Source: Scytalidium lignicola | Taxonomy: Eukaryota > Ascomycota > Leotiomycetes | Direction of reading: 5' to 3' | NCBI GenBank assembly: GCA_002812745.2 | Contig: NCSJ02000046.1 | Coordinates: 1-64,000 of the forward strand | DNA length: 64,000 bases | Shown here: piece by piece, positions 44,935-56,153 of the stretch | How positions within the stretch are numbered: the first letter of the stretch is position 1 | How the letters are laid out: every line of letters begins with the position of its first letter | Translations under genes and position numbers: made by a program | Notes under the pieces: model-generated | Databases searched by the model: none | What the model was told of the DNA's origin: nothing | What the model saw: only the letters and a program-made list of their open reading frames with translations

Positions 44935-47816
44935 ATGGCGCAAGATGGCGTACCGCCAAAGTCTGCAGACAAGGGCAAGGGAAAGGCGATAGATGGGGAA
45001 TCTAGCAAAGCCGAGGACCAAAAGAAAGGAAAGGATGGGGAGCAGGTTAATGGCAAGAAGGAGGAGGGCATTATTGGAGGTATGCTCTTAATGTGATGGC
45101 CCACCGGCAAAGCTCTAACTTTGTTTTCTCAGCACCCGAAGAGCTCAGCGAGGAAGACCAACAACTCAAGAGCGAGTTGGATATGCTCGTAGAGCGGTTG
45201 ACGGTATGTTGTCAAATGTCTCATAATAGTTAATGTTAGACTAATGAAGCTTTCATCAGGAACCAGACACAAAGCTCTACAAATCTGCCCTGGAAGCTAT
45301 AAAAGACTCGATCAAGACCTCGACGTCGTCAATGACTGCTGTTCCAAAACCTTTAAAGTTCCTTAGACCACATTATGAGCCGATGACCAAGCTCTATGAA
45401 GAATGGGAGGCAGGACCTGACAAGACTTCACTCGCTGATGTTCTTTCAGTAATCGGCATGACGTTTTCGGATGAAGACAGACAAGACACTCTCAAGTATC
45501 GGTTACTTGCGCCGACATCAGATATTGGCTCTTGGGGTCATGAATATACGCGGCATCTTGCTCTGGAGATTGGAGAGGTTTATAATAAAAGGGTAACAGC
45601 TGAAGAACCATACCAGGATCTTATCGATCTTGCTTTAGTGCTTGTGCCGTTGTTTCTTAAAAGCAACGCAGAGGCTGATGCTGTTGATTTGTTGAGCGAA
45701 ATCGAGATTATAGAAGAAATATCGAAGTTTCTTGACGAAGACACTTACCCCAGAGCGTGTCTCTACATGGTCAGCATGGCGAACCTCTTAACATATCCAG
45801 AAGATCATACATTTCTTCGGACAGCGCACGATATCTATTTGAAATATGAACAACGAGCACAGGCTATGGTGCTTGCGATACGGCTAAATGATATTTCGCT
45901 CATACAAGCTGATTTCGATGCTACAGAAGACATGGTCCTTAAAAAGCAGATGGCATTCCTCATTGCGAGGCAGCAGATCCGCTTACCAGATGCAGAATCG
46001 CAACCTGATGAAATTCTTGAATGTTTAAATAGCACCAAGATGCCCGAACATTTCAAAGCACTAGCAAAGGAGCTAAATATCCTTGACCCGAAATCGACGG
46101 AGGATATTTACAAGAGCCATCTTGAAAGCACTCGCGTAGCTGGGCTTACAAACCTTGATTCTGCCAGACATAACTTAGCTGCAGGGTTTGTAAATGCTTT
46201 TGTTAACGCCGGTTTTGGAAATGATAAGATGATGATGGCTGAAGATGAGAAAGCTAGCTGGGTATGGAAGACAAAAGAAGAGGGTATGATGTCAACGGTT
46301 GCTTCCCTTGGTATGCTAATGCTATGGGACGTGGAAAATGGTCTAGACAAGATCGACAAGTATACATACGCTCCGGAAGACCAGATCCAAGCTGGTGCGA
46401 TGTTGGCTATCGGTATCGTAAACTCTGGTGTACGAATGGATTCCGATCCAGCTCTTGCATTGCTTGGAGATGAGGACAAGCTGAATCATACCAATCCTCT
46501 TGTCCGAGTTGCTTCAATTATGGGTCTAGGCATAGCATATGCTGGTTCAAGTCGAAGCGATCTTCTTGATATCTTATTACCCATCGTGGGTGATACTTCT
46601 TCAAGCATGCAGATTTCGGCAATGGCCGCATTGTCTCTAGGAATGATCTTTGTTGGCACATCTAACAGCGATGTCAGTTCTGCAATCATCCAAACTCTTC
46701 TCGAAGATGACCGTAAATCACAACTAAAGGATAAATGGACCAGGTTCATGGCACTCGGTCTCGGCCTGCTATTCTTCGGACAACAAGAGGAAGTCGATGT
46801 TATTCTAGAGACTCTAAAGGCCCTGGACCATCCAATGTCGAAGCCAACGTCGGTGCTCGCAGAGATCTGCGCGTGGGCAGGCACAGGTACAGTGTTGAAG
46901 CTACAAGAGCTTCTTCACATATGTAACGACCATATCGAAGATACTGATGAGAAAAAGGGTGATGAGCTACTTCAGGCATACGCTGTTATTGGACTAGCAC
47001 TTGTTGCTATGGGCGAGGAAGTCGGGCAGGAAATGGTTCTCCGACAATTTGGCCACCTTATGCATTATGGCGAGGCAAATATCAGAAAGGCAGTTCCTCT
47101 AGCAATGGGTCTGTTGAGTCCCAGCAACCCTCAGATGAAGGTCTACGACACTCTGTCACGATATAGCCACGATAACGATAATGACGTTGCTATTAACGCT
47201 ATTTTTGCGATGGGTATGCTTGGTGCTGGAACCAACAACGCAAGACTTGCTCAGCTTCTTCGACAACTAGCTAGTTACTACCATAGAGACCAGGATTCTC
47301 TCTTCATGGTTCGTATTGCCCAGGGTCTTCTCCATATGGGTAAGGGAACTTTGTCGATCAACCCATTCCACACCGATCGACAGGTGTTGTCAAGAGTTGC
47401 AACTGGAGGATTGCTTGCTGTCCTAATTGCAATGATCGATGCCAAACAGTTCATCACCTCAAACTCACATTATCTCCTCTATTATCTCGTCACTGCAATG
47501 CATCCTAGGTTTTTGGTTACACTCGACGAAGACCTCAAACCTTTGACCGTCAACGTCAGAGTTGGACAGGCTGTTGATGTTGTTGGTCAAGCTGGTCGGC
47601 CAAAGACCATTACTGGCTGGCAAACACAGAGCACCCCAGTGTTATTGTCGTATGGCGAACGAGCAGAGCTGGAAGATGAGCAGTATATCAGTCTCAGCAG
47701 CACTTTAGAAGGACTTGTCATCTTAAAGAAGGTAAGGCACTCCCATTATCAAATTAGTCGTGAGTATAGATGTTAACTTATTACAGAACCCTGAATGGGA
47801 CGACGGAAAGAGCTGA
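44935..47816 (+). CDS. RPN1: 26S proteasome regulatory subunit RPN1
   Basis: Four exons are inferred: 44935-45079, 45133-45203, 45260-47731 and 47787-47816 (905 aa). Splices give KKEEGIIG|APEELSEEDQ, MLVERLT|EPDTKLYK and LVILKK|NPEWDDGKS. The N-terminus is Lys/Glu-rich (first 50 aa). Family text includes FLRPHYEPMTKLYEEW and the proteasome/cyclosome repeats in the middle (SLGMLMLWDVENGLDKIDKY, LVRVASIMGLGIAYAGSSR, AAINAIFAMGMLGAGTNNARL-type helices, about residues 380-740). A C-terminal domain has PKTITGWQTQSTPVLL. Rpn1 is the largest non-ATPase of the 19S base and docks ubiquitin-like receptors and Ubp6. Yeast Rpn1 is 993 aa, so this is slightly shorter, mostly at the N-terminus. The last exon codes only nine residues plus stop. 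Confidence 0.97.
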
Positions 47817-48087
47817 AGGATATTATAAGGAATAAATAAAACTTTGTATAATAATCGTAGACAAGATCTGCCTGTACCTCATCAACTAGGGGGAATGGTT
47901 GATAAGAGGTATAATGATGATTGATTGATTGCTTCAAGCTAAAGACCTCGGCAGATTCTTGTGCCTAAAAGATTAGCTCCAATCCGGAGCAGCTTTAGAG
48001 CAAATATATCTAACTCCCGTGCTTCTGTGTCTCCAAAACCGTTGCCCAAAGTAATTATAAGTTTTCCTAAGCACCTGAAACTGCATT

Positions 48088-50374
48088 CTAGCATCTCTCA
48101 AAGACTCTATATAAACCTTTCAAATTTGCGACCTCCAAAACTCCCTTTACCAAGCTCTTTGTAGCCACTAATCTTGCTTTAAATGACGGAAATAAAATAT
48201 CTTCCACAGTTCTAATTACTTGTTCTCTCCTCACCTTAATCACTTCATCCAGCTCCTCTTCTTCGCTTTGGGGACCGGGCGATGGGGGAAGCTGTTCGGG
48301 CGCGTAGAATATGGCCAATTCTCGAAGGAAGGATTGAAAACATTCTTTCTCACTGGACCAGTCTACATGTGGACCTAACCTAAGCAGGAAACGCGGAAGC
48401 TTGCCCAAACTAGGTGTATAACCTTTGAGCAGTAGAGGAATACTAAGCAGGTCGCCATCCTCAGATATCTCTAAGGAGAAATATTCGTGGAGCATTTCAC
48501 GTCGCTCGAGGAGTTGGTTGTAAACGAGTTCCACCGCTTCTTCCACATTAAAATCATTATCCGGTATTTCTGGGTCCGCAACCGCTTTCTCATGTTCGGC
48601 GGCAAGCAAGAGGAGTTCTTCAAGTTTCAACGGAGGATCAAATCGGATAGTACCGAAGTTCCCAAAGTCGGTCAACCCAACTTGGTAGAAATATTCACAG
48701 CTCACAAGCCCATAATCCACAAGGAACAGCTTTACACCACTCTGGATAGCCGCTAGACGTCGACGTTCGTCCACAATGCCTACGAAGGTATGGCCAGCAA
48801 ATACCTCTGTTAATTCGTTATGCATTTCGTCACGAACTTCTGCTCTCAGTTCCTTGACCGTCAAGAGTCTGCATACTACTGGCTCCCGTTCTGAGTACTC
48901 ATAATCCATTGGCTCTTGTTGCGATCCTTTGCCAGGACCACTTGTACTTCCTTTAGTCGCTCCATCACTAGGTAAAAGCATGCTTGTTATTTTCCGCATC
49001 TTAGCATCGGTACGCACTAAATTGTTCTCATATGGTTTGGTAGTCTTTCGTGGATCTTTACTAGATGAATTGCCAGAAATTTCTTGATCAGATCCAAAAA
49101 CAGGCGGTGCTCCTGGTAAAAGTGATTGTGTCATATAGGTTCGACTTGTATCGACACTGGCAAGCTGTTCGCGAATGTCGTTGCAGATTGTCTCGATGAT
49201 TTCGTCCTCGTTCAAGAAATTTACTTCCCTCTTTGTCGGATGAACATTGACATCCACACGCTGAGGGTCAATCTCAAGACTGATGTAAGTGAAAGCATGG
49301 CCACCTTTAGGTAGAAATATCGAGTACATATGCTCAATTGCTTTGCGAATATTGGAAGATTCCACAGACCGGTGATTGATGAAAAGTAGGAGGGCTGTCC
49401 TTTTGACATGGTAATTGGCATTCGTCGTCCAGCCGTGAGCCTTAAATCCCCAACGTTCATCAGCCGACTCGAACTCGACCAATTCACTGGCAACAGCACT
49501 ACCATGTATCTGCCGAATACGATCAAGGGTTGAGGCGCTTGAGAGTGTAGATATAGATGTATTTGGTTCCCCAGCCTTCCTACAGCTGAAAGCAACCCCA
49601 TTACAGTGCACAGCGTATCTTCCTACAAGATCGAGGATCTTGTTATACTCCTCGGATGGAGACCTGAAAGCTCGGCGACGTGTGGGAACATTGTAAAAGA
49701 GATCTTCAACAACAATCTGAGTCCCCTGTCGACCTGCAGTTGGTTTTGGATCTGCACTTTGTCCGGGTTTTGCAGGAGCTAAATGGCCACCATCATAGTG
49801 AGCCCTCCAGGCACAATTTGACTCTTTTGTCTTGGTGGTAACGGTAAGATGAGCAATATGGCTAATACTTGCGAGAGCTTCGCCTCGAAAGCCGTATGTA
49901 CCGATAGAAGTCAAATCCTCAAAAATTTTAAGTTTTGACGTTGTAAAACGCTCACATAATATTGGAAGATCTTCTTTCTTTGGATCTTCAGCATTTTATG
50001 TACATTTGATAGAGGGAGAATATGACGTACGTTGATCCCATGCCCATTATCTGTAATTTGTAATAGTTTCAACCCACCTTCCTTAGCAAGGATCTCGATG
50101 GATGTTGAGCCTGCGTCCACAGAGTTTTCTATAAGCTCCTTCAGAGCATGAACAGGTGCAACAATGATCTCTCCAGCTGCGATTTTATTTACCACGTCTT
50201 GATCAAGTGCCTTTTTTTTTTAAATTAGAACTACATAAACCAAAACTGACAAATAAAGATGCATGTTTAGCTTACTCTGATCCTCTTCGGAGCTTTGGCT
50301 GCAACCGCAGCATCGTCTGCTTTTCTTTTAAGGCCTCTGGAGGATTCTCCTTCCACGGCCATAGGCTCAGCCAT
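48088..50374 (-). CDS. MLH1: DNA mismatch repair protein MLH1
   Basis: Three exons are inferred: 50374-50276, 50210-50031 and 49977-48088 (722 aa), joined as [22 protein letters not shown] and [22 protein letters not shown] ATPase motifs are intact: [34 protein letters not shown]. The transducer domain follows ([14 protein letters not shown]). A poorly conserved linker precedes the C-terminal dimerisation domain, and the protein ends in FERC, the terminal residues that contribute to the MutL-alpha endonuclease site of Pms1. Together with PMS1 it acts after MutS in replication-error repair, and with MLH3 in meiotic crossing-over. The start gives a short Lys/Arg-rich nuclear-type leader (RGLKRKADD...KAPKRIR). 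It is convergent with RPN1 (271 bp apart). Confidence 0.97.
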
Positions 50375-50665
50375 CCGCCTTAGTTAAACATGAAGTCACA
50401 GCCACCACTGGCAATGCAAAGAGAGAGTTAGAGATTAAATATATTAAAAATATCAAAACAAGGTTTTAGTTATCAATAACGAAACTGAAGTTGATGGATA
50501 GCAGTGACATATAAGGGATCAAGGGACCGTCCCCGCGGAATTGACGCGGTCTCATGTGACTTTGCCTTCTACGGTCGCCGAATTAACTATATCTGTAATC
50601 TTCGAACATCCAGCCTTCAGAGAGTCCTAGCACGAGTAATTAATGTGTATCTGATATTTAGAATC
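50375..50665. promoter_or_regulatory. Bidirectional intergenic promoter MLH1 / radical SAM gene
   Basis: These 291 bp lie between two head-to-head genes. They are AT-rich near 50430-50480. No specific factor site is claimed. Confidence 0.4.
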
Positions 50666-51872
50666 ATGTTCAGTGCAAAAGGGGTTTGCAACAGTTTTCG
50701 GCATGTCCGGTTACCAATAAGCAAACCTTCCCAGCCGCGCTCCAGAACACTCCACTTAGCCCCTCCATTCTTGGTTGACGGCTATATCCCAAAATACCAT
50801 CTACTTTCTTCTGTTGATGCATCAAGAAAAAGATCCGCAGCATATGCTCATCTGCGGAACTGTAATCTATGCCCGAGGCTGTGTGGCGTCAACCGATATG
50901 AAAAGACAGGGACCTGCCTTATTGGTGCAGAAACTGTGAAGGTAAATGTCATTGCTCCTCACTTTGGAGAAGGTAGGTGAAATCTTGAGTACATATCTAA
51001 ATTTTCATTTGGTCTTTAAATACTCTATTTACAAATCTGATTATCTAGAACCCTGCATCCAAGGCCACAATGGTTCTGGCGCTGTCTTCTTCTCGGGTTG
51101 CAATCTTAGGTGTGTTTTCTGTCAGAACCATGATATTGCTCACCAGCGGAATGGTCAAGATCTCACACCTGAAGAACTTGCTGAATGGTATCTCAAACTG
51201 CAAAATGTTGGGAATGTCCACAATATCAACTTGATCACCCCTGAACATGTGGTACCTCAAGTGGTGCTTTCCATTCTACACGCTCGAGAACTAGGTTTAC
51301 GAGTACCAATTGTGTACAATACGTCAGCATTTGATTCTTTGGCCTCCATAGAGCTTCTTGACGGTCTTGTTGATATCTACCTTCCAGATTTCAAAGTATG
51401 GAACAATTCCACCTCGAAGCGCTTATTGAAGGCAGACAATTACGCAAACGCTGCGATGGAAAGCATCAAAGCTATGCATACTCAAGTTGGTGATCTATGT
51501 TTTACCCCTGACGGTATAGCTAAGAAGGGCCTCTTAGTCCGGCATCTTGTTATGCCGGGATATGAGGCCGAGGGGACCGAAATCATGAAATGGCTTGCTA
51601 GCAGTGTTTCGAAAGACGTATTCACTAATATCATGGAACAATATCACCCTGATGCTTATGTGGGGAAACCAAGACGTTCTCATGTGTCTACCATGGCACC
51701 CAGGGAGGATAGAGTTGATCAACCATCCAAAGATGACACCAGCGCCATTAGGTATGCTGAGATAAATCGTGCCGTGACCAACGATGAGGTTATGTCTGTC
51801 CGTCGGGCTGCAGAACAAGCTGGACTTTGGAGGTTTTGTGACCCTCCTAGGCATGATGGCTTCAACCTTTGA
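50666..51872 (+). CDS. Radical SAM Fe-S protein, PflX/pyruvate-formate-lyase-activase-like
   Basis: Two exons are inferred: 50666-50972 and 51049-51872 (376 aa), spliced HFGE|EPCIQGHNGSG. Residues about 65-95 carry a cysteine cluster (LRNCNLCPRLCGVNRYEKTGTC). The radical SAM signature C-x3-C-x2-C is in FSGCNLRCVFCQNHDI at about 118-133. Later text includes HVVPQVVLSILHARELGLRVPIVYNTSAFDS and DIYLPDFKVW, typical of the PflX-type family known mainly from bacteria and archaea and also present in filamentous fungi. The reaction is unknown; reductive SAM cleavage by a [4Fe-4S] cluster is expected. The N-terminal 40 residues are Arg/Ser/Pro-rich without acids until VDGYIP, compatible with mitochondrial import, but this is an inference. 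It is divergent from MLH1 and convergent with the DUF202 gene. Confidence 0.85.
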
Positions 51873-52408
51873 ATTCAGTTCTAGTAGGACCAGATGGTGT
51901 ACGCTTGAAGAGGTATAGCCTGTAAAAGACACAGAATATAGTGGGGTGGAGGCACATCCTTTCAACATATCTTCAAAGGGTTAGGGTTTGCTATCCGGTA
52001 AAATAACCCCTATCTATAGATCAGTTCTAAAGCTCCAGGAGTTCCAACGATGGTCAGATAGTGATGGTCGTTTGAGCCATAGAGTTGTTAGTTGGGAGCT
52101 GTCAAGGATAAGCCTAGGGTATTGTTACAGTAAAGGCCTCATACATAGGTTGCTGGTTGATGCTAGCGACGATAATTATCAATAGGTATGAAATGGGGAG
52201 CTATTCTGGAGCTGTTGGACCAGTCCTAATACTCCTCCCGGCTATATACTTTCTGTCACGGATAATCCTCATATGAAGGATGTAATCATGACTATCATTA
52301 AACCTTACTCCTCGCAATAGAATAATTACCCAAATATAGTGTACAGCACACGAAAGGTCAACTGCTCATATCACCCTTATGGTTCACTCCAGAGCCTGCC
52401 AAGTTTTC
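51873..52408. other. Intergenic region between convergent genes
   Basis: 3' flanks of the radical SAM gene and the DUF202 gene. No gene is seen. Confidence 0.5.
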
Positions 52409-53151
52409 TTAATTCCGTTTAGAGTTGGTAGCCAAAAATATTATACAAACTGAAACAATGGATAATGCAACCGTTGATAAGACCTAAAATGATATCAGTT
52501 ATCAAAATAAAAATACTTATCCGCAAATTTCTGCACGTCTGGCAGTGTTTGATATTGCAAGCGGCTTGAACGATCAAAGATCACGAGACTTACAGTTTGA
52601 GTCTTCCACCCCGTCTGGACGATTGCCAGCCTTTTGCTATATTTGTTAACCGTTTTCATATAATTTCCAAATCCGAGAGCCAGGCATGCTAGGCTAAGAC
52701 ACCAGAATACAATTCCAAGTGGCTTAGCCATCCGTAATTCAAACTCTGTAGGCATCGTCTTAATATGGAACGAGACAACGATAGCAACGCTGACCACCGC
52801 CATGTACATGCTTAGCCGAAGATAGGACAAGAATGCTGCAAGGTCCGTCAGTCATGAAAGAATCTCGTGGGCTTACAAGCATGGTTAGGGAATGGAATAC
52901 TTCTTTCATTGGCACAGTGATCTCTTGCATCACTGTTGACATTTTCAAAGATGAGGGGGCCGAAAAAAGGAGGGAGGCAGAATGGGTTCTCGTTTTGATG
53001 TCTATACTGCGTTAGAAAACGCTGCTGATGCCTCTTAAGATGCCAAACAGACTTACTCGTCAACTACCACAGGTTGAGGGCGAAAAGGGTGATAATAAGG
53101 GTGGTAGGTGTTCTGTAACCCCGATGCTTCCTCATCGTGTGAGTACGACAT
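52409..53151 (-). CDS. DUF202-domain small membrane protein
   Basis: Four exons are inferred: 53151-53057, 53001-52901, 52835-52594 and 52483-52409 (170 aa). Splices give QPVVVD(E)|HQNENPF, DARDHCANER|TFLSYLRLSMYM and TGWKTQT|VLSTVALSIVS. The first 50 residues are polar (Tyr/His/Pro-rich). The DUF202 signature is FENVNSDARDHCANERTFLSYLRLS, followed by three membrane helices (about 77-96, 105-125 and 147-163) and a short basic end (TNSKRN). Relatives include bacterial YidH and the three-helix Vtc1 subunit of the vacuolar polyphosphate polymerase, but this protein is closer to the general fungal DUF202 group and no function is established. The third in-frame helix only appears when the last intron is removed, which supports the model. 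Confidence 0.85.
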
Positions 53152-53296
53152 ATTTGAACAAGACAGTTCTGTTTGTGCTTGTGGATCTTGTAGAGGTTTA
53201 GGTAAAGATTCCACTTGTATTTCACGCAATCAGAATTAGAAGGCACAATCCAGATTCCGAAGGCCAAAAAAATTTAACCACAAAAGTCAGCTCAAG

Positions 53297-53387
53297 TGAT
53301 CAGGCTGGGGCTCGATCCCAGGACCTTCTCGGAATAAATGTTAAACAAATGTTAACGAGATGTGATAACCAACTACACCACCCGACC
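53297..53387 (-). tRNA. tRNA-Val(AAC) with a 17-nt intron
   Basis: On the minus strand the acceptor GGTCGGG (53387-53381) pairs with CCTGATC next to discriminator A at 53297, with two G-U pairs. The D-arm is GTGTAGTTGGTTATCAC, the usual fungal Val form. The anticodon stem is TCTCG/CGAGA, the anticodon AAC lies at 53353-53351, and a 17-nt intron at 53349-53333 sits at the canonical position one base after the anticodon. The T-stem CTGGG/CCCAG is perfect, and the T-loop ATCGAGC differs from the usual TTCGAGC by one base. The mature tRNA is 74 nt. The intron repeats the TTAACATTT sequence overlapping the anticodon loop. Confidence 0.9.
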
Positions 53388-53859
53388 GCTATTTGAGTTG
53401 TGTCATCTACTCGTTTATTAAAGTTTATATTTAGTGAAAATAGTTGGGGGCTCGGTTACGGGTTTCGGCGAAACCGTCTCGCACTAAATCTAGCTCGTCA
53501 TGATTAGGAATTAAGAAATACGTGCAATGCTAGTGTATTTAGGGAAATCTACTGTGTTTGTTCTCCCCTGAATGCCTTGAAGATTTTATCTTCTGCAATT
53601 CAAATTACCAGTAGTCAGAACAGTAGTATCTTTCCTTTTTTGAGAGTATCTAGGTACAGGTTGACGTACGGCCTCAAAAGCTAGTGTGAAAATCAAAAAC
53701 TAACTCGAAACCTTCTGATCATTTCATGTAGCAACCATAAGCCAGACCAGCATGAAAGAAGTTGGATTATGGCTGCATCAAAATATGAAACATTATTTTC
53801 TTCCAAGGAAGAACTGTCTATCTGTCCAGAACACAAAAAGCCTTATAGAAGATTCCATC
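53388..53859. other. Intergenic region
   Basis: No gene is seen; upstream flank of the tRNA gene and 3' flank of the next minus-strand gene. Confidence 0.5.
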
Positions 53860-55175
53860 TCAACACGGAATTTGCTCTCCCTTTGAATTGTAAAAGACGT
53901 TAATCTGGTACTCATCCTCAAGCAATTTTTCATAGTCATTGAGCATCCGAAGTCCTATGTTGATGTATACTACTTCAGTAGCAGGATTATTGAGCAATGG
54001 CATAAACCTAACGTCCCAAGTCTTGCCCATCATATCTAGCGCTTCTTCTTTGCCGTCATTATTAATGAAATGGAGCTTCAAATTATTGATCTGAAGCTTG
54101 TAGTCTTTAAGATTGAATTTGATTCTGATAATATCTCGGAATTCCCAAGGTTCAAGATCCCTCCAACTTTTGGTAGCGAAATTTCCTGGACGAAGCATAC
54201 TCTTCTTCTCAGCAACCTCTAATTTCTGGCTCTGAAGATCTAGATCGTCCGATAATTTGTAGGCTACAATTCTCTCTCCGTGTGAGGGTTTGTTCTCAAT
54301 TGGCTGGTGATGAGCACGAACATCTCTGCTCATAACTTCAACACCGTGCATGGGTGCTGATTTGTCCTTTTCCAAGACAGCATGCGATTTGAGAACTACT
54401 GTCATTTTAGAGGAGAGACCTTGCTTTGATGGGAAAGAGCAACGGATCAAATGCTTCCACAGGTAGTAAATGCGATTGTAAGGCTCCATAAAGTCCTCGT
54501 ACCTTTCATAAATAGGTCCAAGAACAGGAAAGTGTATGGTTGGCATAGTAACGGCCGAAAGAGGTTCCATCTTTATCACAGCCGCGTATTCCTGGATGAC
54601 AGAAGTAAAGCGTGCTACCTCACTAGGTGATCCTTTGAGATCTGCATACTGACGTTGATATTTATCCACCCTCTCTTTGAGCCTCCAGATCCAGCCAGCA
54701 AGACGATAGACTAGAAAAGTGGGACCTCCATGGTCAGGGAACTTCTCAGTCAAGTTTACATGCTCTCCCCAGTAATCTAGGAGTGTTCCTATTCCATCGT
54801 GAAATGCTAGGGATATTCTAGTTCTAATTTGACTGAAAACGCTTTGCCACATTTCAGTTTTCGTCAACCCCTCTTTCTCGGTCTGCATTACTACCTCAAG
54901 CATTGGGCGAGACAGGAGAAACTTGTGCATTTCCTTAGAATTTGGAAATCCAGTGTACTTGATGAGAGCGGGCACGTCTTGTGGAACATAATATGTGCCA
55001 AGACCACCCCTGGCTCTGCCTGGTCGGATGACTGCCTAATAAAAATAAATAACTATAGTCTTAAGAAGGGGAGAGAGATAGGTACTTGGTGTTCCAAATT
55101 TGAATGGGATTCGACCACAGAATATTCTGAATCTGGTTGACCTTGAAGCGGTCCGATATGATGAGGCCTAGACAT
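53860..55175 (-). CDS. Unknown protein, 421 aa
   Basis: Two exons are inferred: 55175-55086 and 55035-53860. Splicing gives SNLEHQ|AVIRPGRARGGLGTYYVPQDVP. There is no signal peptide and no membrane helix. The N-terminal half is helical (MLEVVMQTEKEGLTKTEMWQSVFSQIRTRISLAF, LVYRLAGWIWRLKERVDKYQRQYADLKG). The C-terminal part, about 300-421, alternates hydrophobic and polar residues like a beta-rich domain (FNLKDYKLQINNLKLHF, VVYINIGLRMLNDYEKLLEDEYQINVFY). Even codon use and clean splicing support a real gene. I recognise no family. Confidence 0.75.
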
Positions 55176-56153
55176 CTTGAGACCAACTTGTTACAGCCAC
55201 TCTACTTCTGAACCTGAATAGTGGACTAGTTGATGAATTCCTGTTTTGTTCAATGACTAAAACAGCTCGACAAGTTTTGATAGATGAAACTGATCTATGA
55301 AGTTGGTGGTACAAAGTTCAAAGATGTGCAACGGAATATTTAAAGTTAAGAAACGCNAAAAAAAAACAAAACAATCAGATCTGTATAGCGACAGAAAGAG
55401 TTCGGCTAAGGGGTCGCTGAGACGAATTTTGACTTTGATAGAGCAATGGTAAACCGTATCTCATATCAGTCTTCATCTACTAATATATCTAGACGAGAAG
55501 ATTCCGCTTCAGAGTCCAAACAAATGAAAGAGGTCTATCAAATCCCATAACAAAGGATAGATCTGAAACCACATTTTCCACCCCAAGTGAAAAGAAAATG
55601 AAGCTAGTTAAGATGCATATCCCATTAATCTGGCCAAGGTTCTGAAATGCTCCACAGCGCCCAAAAGAGAAGATAAGAGAGTAGAAGAGACAGAAAAGAA
55701 AAGATACTGGCCTGGCCAAGATCATGTAAGTAGCATCCATCTTCCAATGTTCAAAACCAGAAACTTCCAGCTCAACTGAGTAAAGACTGATGGGTCCCTA
55801 TTCCGCGCACTGAGAGAATGCGAGGCTGCTTTCGCATTTCATGAAGCAAATAAGAGAATTTAGCTGATTGCTTGACTCCATAATATATTGCAAATACCGT
55901 AAGAGGGGTATGTAGATTGTTTGGGGTCCTTTTATTATTCGAAACTTTCCCAAGGCCATGTTTATCAAGGTTATTATTGCTATTATGACGGATAGTATAT
56001 GGTCTAGACCGCAGTCCCTCTAAGAACTTACCCCTATGCCTCGATTAATATCATAAACCCGACCCTCCTGAACTCCCAGTTCTCCGAGCCTATCGCTTAC
56101 AATGATAATATCAAATGACACAAAATTAGACTAATAGATCATACCTTCAAGTC
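55176..56153. other. Intergenic region with one doubtful membrane-protein frame
   Basis: An ATG-started frame at 55740-55489 (minus, 83 codons) encodes two strongly hydrophobic segments (RPVSFLFCLFYSLIFSFG and INGICILTSFIFFSLGV). It could be a small membrane protein, but there is no other support, so it is not called as a gene. An N at 55357 abuts an A run. Confidence 0.35.
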
